This document shows, in pieces, positions 1 through 7,737 of a stretch of DNA of 16,680 bases. The position numbers and the translations under genes were made by a program. This DNA is from WHSM01 sp050701815 (lineage in GTDB: Bacteria; Actinomycetota; Actinomycetes; Mycobacteriales; Micromonosporaceae): NCBI GenBank assembly GCA_050701815.1, contig JBOGDL010000054.1, forward strand, positions 1 to 16,680, written 5' to 3'. The notes beneath the pieces were generated by a model. The model did no database searches and was not told where the DNA came from. It was given only the letters and a program-made list of their open reading frames with translations. Every line of letters begins with the position of its first letter. Positions within the stretch are counted from its first letter, which is position 1.

Positions 1-2535
1 TTGGACGCGGCGTTCGTGCGGATGGCGTACGAGGTCGACGGCGTGGAGGATCTCCGGGAGCGGGTGACCGGCCCGCTCGTGGTGGGCCGCGTCGCCGAGA
101 TCGAGGAGCTGACCGGCTTCAAGAAGCCGATCCGCCACTGCCAGGTGGATGTGGGCGGTGACGCCCCGCAGGGCATCGTCTGCGGCGCGGTGAACTTCTC
201 AGCGGGTGACCTGGTGGTGGTGGCCCTGCCGGGCGCGGTGCTGCCGGGTGGATTCGCGATCAGCGCCCGCAAGACGTACGGGCACGTCTCCAACGGCATG
301 ATCTGCTCCGAGCGGGAGCTGGGCATGGGCGAGGATCACAGCGGCATCCTGGTGCTGCCCGCGGATGTGAAGGCCGCGCCGGGTGACGACGCCCGCCCGG
401 TGATCGGGCTGGACGACGTGATCTTCGATCTGAACATCAACCCGGATCGGGGGTACGCGTTCAGCGTCCGCGGGTTGGCCCGGGATCTGGCGCTGGCGTT
501 GCAGCTGCCGTTCCAGGACCCGGCTGCCGTGGACGTCGACCCGGCCGCTGTGGACGTCGACCCGGCCGCGTCCCGGTCAGGGGCTGCGTCGGGGGGCTCG
601 GCGGCGGGCGTGGAGAGCCCGGGGGGCGGCGCGCTTTCGCCCGCGTACCCGGTGCGGGTGGAGGACCCTGTCGGGTGTGATCGGTTCGCGGCCCGAGTGG
701 TGCGGGGCGTGAATCCCGCCGCGCAAAGTCCACAGTGGATGCGGCGGCGGTTGTCGCACGCCGGGATGCGCCCGATCTCGTTGCCCGTCGACATCACCAA
801 TTACGTGATGCTGGAGCTGGGCCAACCGATGCACGCGTTCGACCTGGACCGGCTCGCCGGCGATCTGACGGTGCGTCGGGCGCGCGCCGGCGAGCGGCTG
901 ACCACGTTGGACGGGGCTTCCCGCGAGCTTGACCCGGAGGACATGGTGATCTGCGACGACACCGGCCCGATCAGCTTGGCCGCGGTGATGGGCGGCGCCT
1001 CCACCGAGGTGAACGTGGGCACCGTGAACGTGCTGTTCGAGGCTGCCCACTGGGACCCGGTGATGGTGGCCCGGACCGCGCGCCGGCACAAGCTGTCCAG
1101 CGAGGCGGGTAAGCGCTGGGAGCGGGGAGTGGACCCGCAGTTGGCGCTGCCCGCGTTGCAGCGCGCGGTGCGGCTGCTGGTCGCGTACGGGGGCGGCGCG
1201 GCCGATCGCAGCCTGCTCGACATCAACCACGTGCGGCCGCCCGAGCGGATCCGGATCCCGGCTGGGCTGGCGGTGCGGATCGGGGGGCTGCAGGGACACT
1301 CCGGCGATAGCGGATCCGAGCTGGGCCCCAGCGACGAGGCGCGGGCGTACCGGGCGATCGGGTGTGAGGTGACCGAGACGGAGGACGGCTTTGAAGTGAC
1401 GCCGCCGACCTGGCGTCCGGATCTGGCCGACCCGTACGACCTGGTTGAGGAGTTCGTGCGCCTGATCGGCTATCACAACGTGCCGTCGGTGCTGCCGTCG
1501 GCGCCGCCGCGCGGGGGCATCACGGCTGATCAGCGCCGCCGTCGGTCGGTCTCGCGCGCGCTGGCCGAGTCCGGGTTCGTCGAGGTGTTGTCGTACCCGT
1601 TCGTGTCGCCGTCCCTGCATGAGGACTTCGGTTTGCCGGCCGATGATCCGCGCCGGGTCGCGTGCCGGCTCGCCAACCCGCTGTCCGATGAGGAGCCGGA
1701 GCTGCGCACCAGCCTGCTGGGCCCGCTCTTGGCGGCGCTGCGTCGCAACCTGGGGCGCGGTCACCGGGACCTGGCGCTGTACGAGCTCGGCACGGTGTTC
1801 CTTCCCGAGGCCGCCGAGACGGGCGTGCCGCCCGCGTTGGGAGTGGAGCAACGCCCCAGCGACCAGGATCTGGCGGCGGCGGAGCGGTTCGTGCCGCACC
1901 AGCCGTGGCGGGCCGCGACGGTGTTGCTCGGCGATGTCGAGACCCCGGGTTGGCACGGCAAGGGCCGGACCGCGGACTGGTCAGACGCGGTGGCGGCGGC
2001 CCAGGTCAGCGCCCAGGCCTGCGGGTACGAGCTGACACCCGTCGCTGCGGCTTACCCGCCGTGGCATCCGGGTCGCTGCGCCGAGCTGCGGCTGCCGGGA
2101 GAGCTTGGCGGCGTGCTGGTCGGACACGCCGGGGAGCTGCACCCCGCGGTGTGCGACGCGTTGCAGTTGCCGCGGGGGGTGTGCGCGATGGAGGTGGAGT
2201 TGGATCTGATCCCGTTCCCCGGGTTGGCGCGCCCTCCTGAGGTGTCTGGCTTTCCGCCGGCCTTGCTGGACGTAGCGCTGCTGGTCGACAAGTCGGTCCC
2301 GGCGGGCGAGGTGCAGCGGGCCTTGGCGCGGGGCGCCGGCGACCTGCTGGAGTCGGCTCGGCTGTTCGACGTGTTCAGCAGCGAGCAGTTGGGCGCGGGG
2401 CGTAAGTCGCTGGCGTACAAGTTGGTGTTCCGCGCCAGTGACCGCACCCTCACCGTGGAAGAGGCGGTGGCGGCTCGTGACGCGGCGGTGGCTGAGGCTG
2501 CGCGTACAGTCGGCGCTACGCTGCGAGGTGGCTAG
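1..2535 (+). CDS. pheT: Phenylalanyl-tRNA synthetase beta subunit (5'-truncated by the window edge)
   Basis: This is the tRNA-binding beta chain of the cytoplasmic alpha2beta2 enzyme that charges tRNA-Phe with phenylalanine. The reading frame is open from base 1, and the usual N-terminal stretch (a form of MRVPLSWLREYV, about 25-30 residues) is missing, so the true start lies upstream; the TTG at base 1 is probably an internal Leu codon. In visible-residue numbering, an OB-fold tRNA-binding domain runs from about 24 to 135 (GPLVVG, GFKKPIRHCQVDVG, ARKTYGHVSNGMICSERELG). A B3/B4 editing domain spans about 218-390, a B5 domain about 416-500 (WRPDLADPYDLVEEFVRLIGY), and a C-terminal FDX-ACB domain about 751-844. 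Residues 173-210 hold a DPAAVDV tandem repeat followed by a Gly/Ala/Ser-rich linker at the junction between the OB-fold and B3/B4 domains, where other family members are shorter. pheS is expected just upstream. Identity is very secure. Confidence 0.97.
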   Translation: MDAAFVRMAYEVDGVEDLRERVTGPLVVGRVAEIEELTGFKKPIRHCQVDVGGDAPQGIVCGAVNFSAGDLVVVALPGAVLPGGFAISARKTYGHVSNGMICSERELGMGEDHSGILVLPADVKAAPGDDARPVIGLDDVIFDLNINPDRGYAFSVRGLARDLALALQLPFQDPAAVDVDPAAVDVDPAASRSGAASGGSAAGVESPGGGALSPAYPVRVEDPVGCDRFAARVVRGVNPAAQSPQWMRRRLSHAGMRPISLPVDITNYVMLELGQPMHAFDLDRLAGDLTVRRARAGERLTTLDGASRELDPEDMVICDDTGPISLAAVMGGASTEVNVGTVNVLFEAAHWDPVMVARTARRHKLSSEAGKRWERGVDPQLALPALQRAVRLLVAYGGGAADRSLLDINHVRPPERIRIPAGLAVRIGGLQGHSGDSGSELGPSDEARAYRAIGCEVTETEDGFEVTPPTWRPDLADPYDLVEEFVRLIGYHNVPSVLPSAPPRGGITADQRRRRSVSRALAESGFVEVLSYPFVSPSLHEDFGLPADDPRRVACRLANPLSDEEPELRTSLLGPLLAALRRNLGRGHRDLALYELGTVFLPEAAETGVPPALGVEQRPSDQDLAAAERFVPHQPWRAATVLLGDVETPGWHGKGRTADWSDAVAAAQVSAQACGYELTPVAAAYPPWHPGRCAELRLPGELGGVLVGHAGELHPAVCDALQLPRGVCAMEVELDLIPFPGLARPPEVSGFPPALLDVALLVDKSVPAGEVQRALARGAGDLLESARLFDVFSSEQLGAGRKSLAYKLVFRASDRTLTVEEAVAARDAAVAEAARTVGATLRGG
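517..570 (+). repeat. 21-bp tandem repeat inside pheT
   Basis: Two 21-bp units (517-537 and 538-558) differ at only two bases and are followed by a 12-base partial third copy (559-570). They encode DPAAVDV-DPAAVDV-DPAA in the linker after the tRNA-binding domain. The length is a multiple of three, so the frame is kept. It looks like an in-frame tandem duplication in a tolerant loop. Confidence 0.85.
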
Positions 2536-2552
2536 GGTCAGTCCTTGTGACC
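2536..2552 (+). other. Small inverted repeat immediately after the pheT stop
   Basis: GGTCA (2536-2540) and TGACC (2548-2552) form a perfect 5-bp dyad with a 7-base loop directly after the pheT stop codon. It is too short and has no T-run, so it is only weak support for an RNA end. Confidence 0.2.
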
Positions 2553-2562
2553 ACGATGGACC

Positions 2563-2584
2563 GGCGCTCAGCTTGCTGAGCGTC
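2563..2584 (+). terminator. Hairpin in the pheT-luxR gap, possible terminator without T-tract
   Basis: CGCTCAG (2565-2571) pairs perfectly with CTGAGCG (2576-2582) around a CTTG loop. One G-U and one G-C pair (2564/2583 and 2563/2584) extend the stem to nine. There is no T-run after it. Intrinsic terminators lacking a U-tract have been proposed in actinobacteria, so this could end the pheT transcript, but it could also be a regulator site for the next gene. Confidence 0.4.
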
Positions 2585-2597
2585 ACCTAGTGAGTCG

Positions 2598-2617
2598 ATG
2601 ACGGCACTTTCCGTCAT
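2598..2617 (+). promoter_or_regulatory. 20-bp palindrome upstream of the LuxR-family regulator (operator candidate)
   Basis: ATGACGG (2598-2604) and CCGTCAT (2611-2617) are perfect inverted repeats separated by six bases. The dyad centre lies about 36 bp before the preferred GTG start of the regulator. Its size and position fit a binding site for a dimeric protein, possibly the regulator itself; no recognised -10/-35 pair could be placed around it. Confidence 0.3.
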
Positions 2618-2643
2618 TCCAGTGCGGACATTTGGGGGTGGCC

Positions 2644-5436
2644 GTGGCGTTTTTGTCCCGCACGGTAGACACTCTCGACGTGGAGGAACGGCCAAAACTC
2701 ATCGGACGGGTAGATGTCCGGCGGCGTGTGGGTGAACACCTGTCCGCGGGCAGCGTGCTGTTGCACGGGCCGCCTGGGATCGGCAAGTCGACTCTGGCGA
2801 CGGCCGTCGCGGTCGACTTAGCCGGCCGGGGCGACCGCGTCATGTGCACCTCTCCGGGGCCCTCGGAGTCGGCGCTGCCGTACCTCGCGTTGATCGACTT
2901 GCTCGGTCCCGTGCTGCCCGAGGCGCGTGGGGTGTTGCCTGCCCACCTGCTCGCCGCGCTCGAGATCGCGTTGATGCGTAGGGAGGCGGGCGAGTCGCCA
3001 CACGATCAGCTGGCGGTGCGCCTGGCGGTGCTCGAACTGCTGCGCGCCCTGGCAGCCGAGCGGCGGATCCTGATCGTGCTCGACGACGTGCAGTGGGTGG
3101 ATCAGCCCAGCGCCGAGCTGCTGGCATTCGCGGCCCGGCGGTTGCCGGCGTCGCGGGTGCGGGTGCTGGCGGCGGAGCGGATCGCCCAGGGCGAGGAGCC
3201 GAGCCGGCAGGCGCTGTGCCCGCAGCCGCTGCTGGACCTGCCCCTGGCCGCGTTGACGGAGCCGGAGCTGGCGGAGCTGCTCCGGGCCCGGTTGGGCACG
3301 GCGTACCCGCGAGGGGCGCTGCGCCGGGTGCATGAGGCGAGCGGCGGCAACCCGTACTTCGCGTTGGAGTTGGGGCGGGCGCTGGCGCAGCGTGGGCCGC
3401 TGGGGCCGGCGGAGCCGCTGCCGGTGCCGGACCGGCTCCGGGCGCTGCTGGTGGAGCGCCTGAACGCCTTGGCTGAGCCGGTGCGCAGGGCGTTGTTGCT
3501 GATCGCCGCCGCCGCGCGTCCCAGCCGAGCGCTCCCTGCCGCATGCGGGGTGGAAGCCGAGGTGGCGGTGGCTGCTGAGGCGGGAGTGCTGGCACGTTCC
3601 AACGACGATGTGATCCGCTTCAGCCATCCGCTGCTCCGGGAATTGGTGTACGCCGACGCGAGCACGCCCGATCGGATCGCGGCGCACGCGGCGCTGGCCG
3701 AGCACGCCCGTGAGCCGGTGGAACGGGCGCGACACCTCGCCCTCGCCGCTCCGCACGCCGATGAGCAGCTGGCGGCGACTCTGGATCGGGCCGCGGACGC
3801 GGCGGCGGCCCGGGGCGCCCCCAGCATCGCGGCGGAGCTGTCCCGGCTGGCCGCCGAGCGGACCCTGGAGACCAACGTCGAGCAGGTGGCGGCCCGGATG
3901 CTGCAGACCGCGCAGCACGCGTACAACGCCGGGCTGTCCGAGGAAGCGCGTTTGGCGGCGATGGCGGCGCTGAGCCCGGAGGCGCCGCGCACCACCCGTG
4001 TCGCCGCCCGGTTGCTGTTGTTCGTGTTGACCGGGCAGGACAAATCCGACACCGGGCCGTTGCTGGAGGCCGCGTTCGCCGACGCCATGGGCGATCCCGA
4101 GCTGGAAGCCGCGGTGCGGGTCCGCCGGGCCGAAAAGGTCTACTACGACGGCGACATCGTCAGCGCTGACGCGGAGCTCGAAGTCGCTGAGCGGCTGGCT
4201 GAACAGTGCGGCAACGTCGAGCTGCTGATCGACGCCACCGCGTTGCGAGGAGTCGCGAAGTCCACATTGGGTGACCCGGCGGCTGATGAGATGCAGGAGA
4301 AGGCATGGCGTCTGGCCATTTCCATGCCGCTGAGTTCGGCCGTGGTGCAATCCCGCCAGCTGTGGGCCATGACGCTGCTGTTCCGGGGCGACGTCGCAGG
4401 CGCGTTGCGGGAGATCGAGCCACTCTGGGCCGAGGTGCAGCAGGCCGGCATGCAACGCGAAGTGGCGTGGGTGTTGGTCTCCCTCACCTCGATCTACATG
4501 CGGGTGGGTCGGGGCGTCGAGGCGCTCGCCATGGGGCGGCGCTGCGCGGAGCTGTTCGAAGACATTGACTGCACTCCTGGGCCGGGCTTGGTGGTGGGTT
4601 CGGGGGCCGAGTTCTACGCGGGCTCTGCGCAGGCGGCCATCCGTTACGCGGACGCGGCGGTGGCGGCGTGCGATGCGGCAGGTGACGAGGAGTGGCTGAG
4701 CGTCGCGTTTTCGGCGCGTGGTCAGGCCGCATTGCTCGCTGGTGACGCAGCCGAAGCGGCCGAGCTGATGCGGCGAGCGTTGCGCATGGAGCGCAAGCAG
4801 CGCCAGATCGACCCCGCGGTGGTTCCGTGGCACGCGGACTTCGTGGAGGCTCTGATCACGGTCGGCGCCCGCGATGAGGCGCTCTCCGTGATCTCGGAGA
4901 TCCGGGGGTACGCCGACCAGTTCCAACGCCGTGTGGTGCTGCTCAACCTGGCCCGGGTGGAGGCGCTGGCGCGTGCGGCTCGGGGCGACACCCGGGGCGC
5001 CGCCGATGATCTGCGCGCCACCCTGGACAAGCACACCGACCACCCGTACCCGCTGGACATCGCGCGCTGTTACCTGGCGCTCGGGGTTCTGGAGCGCCGC
5101 GCGCACCGACGCAGCGCCGCGCGGGAGGCGCTCGCGGAGGCGGAAGGCAGGTTCGCCGAGGTGGGCGCGAAGCCGTGGGTGGCGGTGACCCGCGCGGAGC
5201 TGTCCCGGCTGGATGGCGGTCGCGCGGATGGCCCGCTGTCGGACACCGAGCAGCGGATCGTGGAACTGGTCAAGGGCGGCGCCACCAACCGGGAGATCGC
5301 CGGGACCCTGTTCCTGTCGGTGAAGGCGGTGGAGGCGAACCTGACCCGGCTGTATCGCCGGCTCGGGGTGCGTAACCGCACTCAGCTGGTGCGAGCGCTG
5401 GACCGGGAAGGGCGTCAGGAGGGACATCCTGGATGA
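2644..5436 (+). CDS. Large ATP-binding LuxR-family transcriptional regulator (LAL / MalT type)
   Basis: This is a cytoplasmic signal-responsive transcription factor of about 930 residues. Numbering from the GTG at 2644, the N-terminal NTPase domain has a Walker A motif GPPGIGKST at 42-50 and a Walker B ILIVLDDVQWVD at about 142-153. An Ala/Leu-rich helical middle follows, probably TPR-like sensor repeats. The C-terminal LuxR helix-turn-helix spans about 865-919 (LSDTEQRIVEL, TNREIAGTLFLSVKAVEANL, YRRLGVRNRTQL). This length and order are typical of the LAL family, whose members often control catabolic or secondary-metabolite genes. The start is uncertain: TTG 2632, GTG 2638 and GTG 2644 are all in frame, and I prefer 2644 because GGGGG at 2634-2638 gives it a Shine-Dalgarno. 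There is no signal peptide or membrane segment. The target is unknown, and neighbouring arg genes need not be regulated by it. Confidence 0.9.
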   Translation: MAFLSRTVDTLDVEERPKLIGRVDVRRRVGEHLSAGSVLLHGPPGIGKSTLATAVAVDLAGRGDRVMCTSPGPSESALPYLALIDLLGPVLPEARGVLPAHLLAALEIALMRREAGESPHDQLAVRLAVLELLRALAAERRILIVLDDVQWVDQPSAELLAFAARRLPASRVRVLAAERIAQGEEPSRQALCPQPLLDLPLAALTEPELAELLRARLGTAYPRGALRRVHEASGGNPYFALELGRALAQRGPLGPAEPLPVPDRLRALLVERLNALAEPVRRALLLIAAAARPSRALPAACGVEAEVAVAAEAGVLARSNDDVIRFSHPLLRELVYADASTPDRIAAHAALAEHAREPVERARHLALAAPHADEQLAATLDRAADAAAARGAPSIAAELSRLAAERTLETNVEQVAARMLQTAQHAYNAGLSEEARLAAMAALSPEAPRTTRVAARLLLFVLTGQDKSDTGPLLEAAFADAMGDPELEAAVRVRRAEKVYYDGDIVSADAELEVAERLAEQCGNVELLIDATALRGVAKSTLGDPAADEMQEKAWRLAISMPLSSAVVQSRQLWAMTLLFRGDVAGALREIEPLWAEVQQAGMQREVAWVLVSLTSIYMRVGRGVEALAMGRRCAELFEDIDCTPGPGLVVGSGAEFYAGSAQAAIRYADAAVAACDAAGDEEWLSVAFSARGQAALLAGDAAEAAELMRRALRMERKQRQIDPAVVPWHADFVEALITVGARDEALSVISEIRGYADQFQRRVVLLNLARVEALARAARGDTRGAADDLRATLDKHTDHPYPLDIARCYLALGVLERRAHRRSAAREALAEAEGRFAEVGAKPWVAVTRAELSRLDGGRADGPLSDTEQRIVELVKGGATNREIAGTLFLSVKAVEANLTRLYRRLGVRNRTQLVRALDREGRQEGHPG

Positions 5437-5440
5437 CGCC
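5411..5440 (+). terminator. Inverted repeat across the regulator's stop codon
   Basis: GGCGTCA (5411-5417) is perfectly repeated as TGACGCC (5434-5440), and the 3' arm contains the TGA stop. An alternative fold pairs GGCGT/ACGCC and CAGGA/TCCTG around a six-base loop with a four-base bulge. It is followed by a second hairpin. No T-run is seen. It is a candidate transcript end for the regulator or an RNA-stability element. Confidence 0.4.
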
Positions 5441-5445
5441 TCCTC

Positions 5446-5460
5446 TGAGCCGGCCGCTCA
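5446..5460 (+). terminator. Second small hairpin after the regulator gene
   Basis: TGAGC (5446-5450) and GCTCA (5456-5460) form a perfect 5-bp stem around CGGCC. It lies six bases after the inverted repeat at the stop codon, so the two may act together to separate the regulator transcript from the arg operon. Confidence 0.35.
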
Positions 5461-5490
5461 AGGAAGGCCCTGCCTGAGGTTGCCGCATAA

Positions 5491-5504
5491 CGCATACGAA
5501 TGAA
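5491..5504 (+). promoter_or_regulatory. Candidate ARG box 1 (ArgR operator) upstream of argC
   Basis: CGCAT-ACGA-ATGAA has the half-site, 4-base AT-containing spacer and half-site layout of an ARG box, compared with the known TGAAT-N4-ATTCA type consensus. The match is imperfect. It lies where the -35 region of the arg promoter would be, and an argR gene is present in the same operon. Confidence 0.5.
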
Positions 5505-5507
5505 TCG

Positions 5508-5516
5508 TGATACGCT
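5508..5516 (+). promoter_or_regulatory. Candidate extended -10 promoter element for argC
   Basis: TGATACGCT matches the TGnTAnnnT pattern of an extended -10 element. No good -35 hexamer is present 16-18 bp upstream, which such promoters can do without. The predicted start near 5523 would fall inside the second ARG box, giving a 5' leader of about 26 bases with the argC ribosome binding site. This is inferred from the motif only. Confidence 0.3.
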
Positions 5517-5520
5517 CCTA

Positions 5521-5534
5521 TGCATACTAATGCG
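5521..5534 (+). promoter_or_regulatory. Candidate ARG box 2 (ArgR operator) upstream of argC
   Basis: TGCAT-ACTA-ATGCG is a near-perfect dyad (one mismatch) with the same 5-4-5 layout as box 1 and sits exactly 30 bp further on, about three helical turns. It would cover the predicted transcription start. ArgR hexamers in other bacteria bind paired ARG boxes on one DNA face. Confidence 0.55.
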
Positions 5535-5535
5535 T

Positions 5536-5541
5536 GAGGAG
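5536..5541 (+). promoter_or_regulatory. Ribosome binding site that decides the argC start
   Basis: GAGGAG lies seven bases before the GTG at 5549. This rules against the in-frame upstream GTG at 5534, which would overlap both the ribosome binding site and ARG box 2. Confidence 0.8.
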
Positions 5542-5548
5542 TGGTGTC

Positions 5549-6565
5549 GTGGGTGTGCGGGTCGCGGTGGCCGGTGGCAGCGGGTATGCCGGAGGCGAGC
5601 TGCTTCGGCTGCTGGCGCGTCACCCGGACCTTGACCTGGTTGCGGTGACCGGGCACAGCAGCGCCGGGCAGACCGTGGGCGCGCTGCATCCCCAGCTGCG
5701 TTCGCTGGCCGAGATGCGGTTCGCAAAGACCGATCCTGATGCCTTGCGTGAGGCGGACCTGGTGTTCCTCGCGTTGCCGGCGGGCCAATCCGCGGCGCTG
5801 GCCGCTGAGCTGTCCGACCAGCAGGCGATTGTTGATCTAGGTCCGGATCACCGGCTGCTCGACGCCGACGCCTGGACGGCCTACTACGGCGGCGCGCACG
5901 CCGGCGCCTGGACGTACGGGCTGGTCGAGCTGCCGGGGCAGCGGGAACGGATCGCGCACTCCCGCCGGGTGGCGGCGACCGGCTGCTATGCGGCGGCGGT
6001 CAGCCTGCCCCTGGCGCCCCTGATCGCCTCCGGGCTGGCCGACCCAGAGGACGTGGTGGCAGTCGCTGCCTCAGGCGCCTCCGGAGCGGGCCGCGCCCCG
6101 ACCCCGGGCCTGGTGGCCAGCGAGGTGATGGGCGACGTGTCGGCGTACAAGGTGGGTCGGCACCGGCATGCCCCGGAGATCAAGCAGGCGACCGGCGCCG
6201 TCAGCTTGTCGTTCACCCCGGTGCTGGCGCCCATGCCCCGAGGCATCCTGGCCACCGTCACCGCGCGAGCCGCCCAACCCGGCATCACCGAGCAGGACGT
6301 GCGGGAGGCGCTCGCCGCCGCGTACGCCGACGAGGTCTTCACACATCTGCTCCCGGCCGAAAGCTGGCCACACACCGCCGCCACCTACGGCTCCAACTCC
6401 TGCCATCTGCAAGCCACCATCGACTCCGACAGCGGCCGGCTGACGGCAGTGAGCGCGATCGACAACCTCGGCAAGGGCGCCGCTGGCCAGGCGGTGCAGT
6501 GCGCCAACCTGATGCTCGGCCTGCCGGAGGCAGCGGGCCTGGCCGTCGACGGGGTGGCCCCATGA
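5549..6565 (+). CDS. argC: N-acetyl-gamma-glutamyl-phosphate reductase
   Basis: It catalyses the NADPH-dependent reduction of N-acetylglutamyl phosphate to the semialdehyde, the third step of arginine synthesis, in the cytoplasm. The protein is 338 residues, normal for the family. An N-terminal Rossmann dinucleotide-binding motif GGSGYAGGE is at residues 9-17, the catalytic cysteine is in ATGCYAAA (Cys146), and the conserved HRHAPEI stretch is present downstream. The GTG at 5549 is chosen because GAGGAG sits seven bases upstream. It is the first gene of the arginine operon, behind the candidate ARG boxes, and its TGA overlaps the argJ ATG in an ATGA junction. Confidence 0.97.
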   Translation: MGVRVAVAGGSGYAGGELLRLLARHPDLDLVAVTGHSSAGQTVGALHPQLRSLAEMRFAKTDPDALREADLVFLALPAGQSAALAAELSDQQAIVDLGPDHRLLDADAWTAYYGGAHAGAWTYGLVELPGQRERIAHSRRVAATGCYAAAVSLPLAPLIASGLADPEDVVAVAASGASGAGRAPTPGLVASEVMGDVSAYKVGRHRHAPEIKQATGAVSLSFTPVLAPMPRGILATVTARAAQPGITEQDVREALAAAYADEVFTHLLPAESWPHTAATYGSNSCHLQATIDSDSGRLTAVSAIDNLGKGAAGQAVQCANLMLGLPEAAGLAVDGVAP

Positions 6566-7737
6566 GCGTCACCGAGCCGCGCGGCTTCCGGGCCTCCGGC
6601 GTCGCCGCTGGACTGGCAGCGCCCGCAGCCGCGCCCGCCGTCGAGGCGATGGTCAAGGATGTCGCATTGGTGGTGAACGACGGCCCGTCGGACGCCGCCG
6701 CCGCCGTCTTCACCAGCAACCGTTGCAAGGCCAACCCGGTGCTCTGGAGCGAACGCGTGATCGCCGACGGCCGGGCCCGGGCGGTGCTGCTCAACTCCGC
6801 CGGCGCCAACTGCTACACCGGGCCGGAAGGGTTCCAGACCACGCATGCCTCCGCGGAGCGCGCCGCGGCCGCGTTGGGGGTCGACGCCAGCGACGTGCTG
6901 GTCTGCTCCACCGGCCTGATCGGCGAGCAGCTGCCCCGGGAAAAGCTGCTCAGCGGAGTCGACGCCGCGGCGGCGGCGCTCTCCACGCGGGGCGGCGCCG
7001 ACGCCGCCGCCGCGATCATGACCACCGACACCCGACCCAAGCAGGCGGCGGCGGAAGGCGACGGTTGGCGCGTCGGCGGGATCGCCAAAGGGGCCGGGAT
7101 GCTCGCGCCCGCGCTGGCGACCATGCTGAGCGTGATCACCACCGACGCCGTGGTGGACACGGCGACCTGCGCCGCCGCGCTACGGGCCGCTGCCAGAGTC
7201 AGTTTCGACCGGGTCGACTCGGACGGCTGCCAGTCCACCAACGACACCGTGGCGTTGCTCGCCTCCGGCGCCAGCGGCCTCGCCCCGTCGGCTGAGGAGT
7301 TCACCGCGGTGCTGACCGAGGTGTGCCGGGACCTGGCGATGCAACTGCTCAGCGACGCCGAGGGCGCAGGCCACGACATCGCGATCGAGGTGAGGGGCGC
7401 CGCGGGCGAGTCCGACGCGCTCGAGGCCGCGCGTGCCGTGGCGCGCAGCGCGCTGTTCAAGTGCGCCGTGCACGGCGAGGACCCCAACTGGGGACGGGTG
7501 CTCGCGGCGGTGGGGACCACCGGGGCTCAATTCGAGCCCGATGCGATCGATGTGACCTTCAACGGGGTACGGGTGTGCCGGGCGGGCCAGCCCGACCAGT
7601 CCCGCGAGCTGGTGCGATTCGATGGGCGCGCGGTACGGGTCGAAGTGGACCTGCACGCCGGGACGGAGCACGCCGTGATCTGGACGAACGACCTCACCGA
7701 GGCGTACGTGCACGAGAACTCGGCGTACGCGTCATGA
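6562..7737 (+). CDS. argJ: Glutamate N-acetyltransferase (ornithine acetyltransferase)
   Basis: It moves the acetyl group from N2-acetylornithine to glutamate, making ornithine and regenerating N-acetylglutamate, so the pathway runs as a cycle. Some family members also use acetyl-CoA; the sequence alone does not settle which type this is. The protein is 391 residues. The self-cleavage site is visible in ALATMLSV: Ala186-Thr187, with Thr187 the expected N-terminal nucleophile of the beta chain after autoproteolysis. Other family landmarks are FTSNRCKANPV, LLNSAGANCYTG, the oxyanion-hole region CSTGLIGE and the C-terminal HGEDPNWGR. It starts at the ATG within the ATGA overlap with argC and ends in the same kind of overlap with argB, which suggests translational coupling. 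Confidence 0.97.
   Translation: MSVTEPRGFRASGVAAGLAAPAAAPAVEAMVKDVALVVNDGPSDAAAAVFTSNRCKANPVLWSERVIADGRARAVLLNSAGANCYTGPEGFQTTHASAERAAAALGVDASDVLVCSTGLIGEQLPREKLLSGVDAAAAALSTRGGADAAAAIMTTDTRPKQAAAEGDGWRVGGIAKGAGMLAPALATMLSVITTDAVVDTATCAAALRAAARVSFDRVDSDGCQSTNDTVALLASGASGLAPSAEEFTAVLTEVCRDLAMQLLSDAEGAGHDIAIEVRGAAGESDALEAARAVARSALFKCAVHGEDPNWGRVLAAVGTTGAQFEPDAIDVTFNGVRVCRAGQPDQSRELVRFDGRAVRVEVDLHAGTEHAVIWTNDLTEAYVHENSAYAS

Noticed and set aside
577..1956. Long open frame of 459 codons on the minus strand opposite pheT
   Set aside because: High-GC coding DNA gives long open frames on the opposite strand. The translation is Arg/His/Pro-rich, has no recognisable domain and lies wholly inside a certain gene.
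2818..5427. 869-codon open frame on the minus strand opposite the LuxR-family gene
   Set aside because: It mirrors the codon pattern of the regulator, is rich in Arg, Gln and His, and shows no family motif. The + strand frame has clear Walker and helix-turn-helix motifs.
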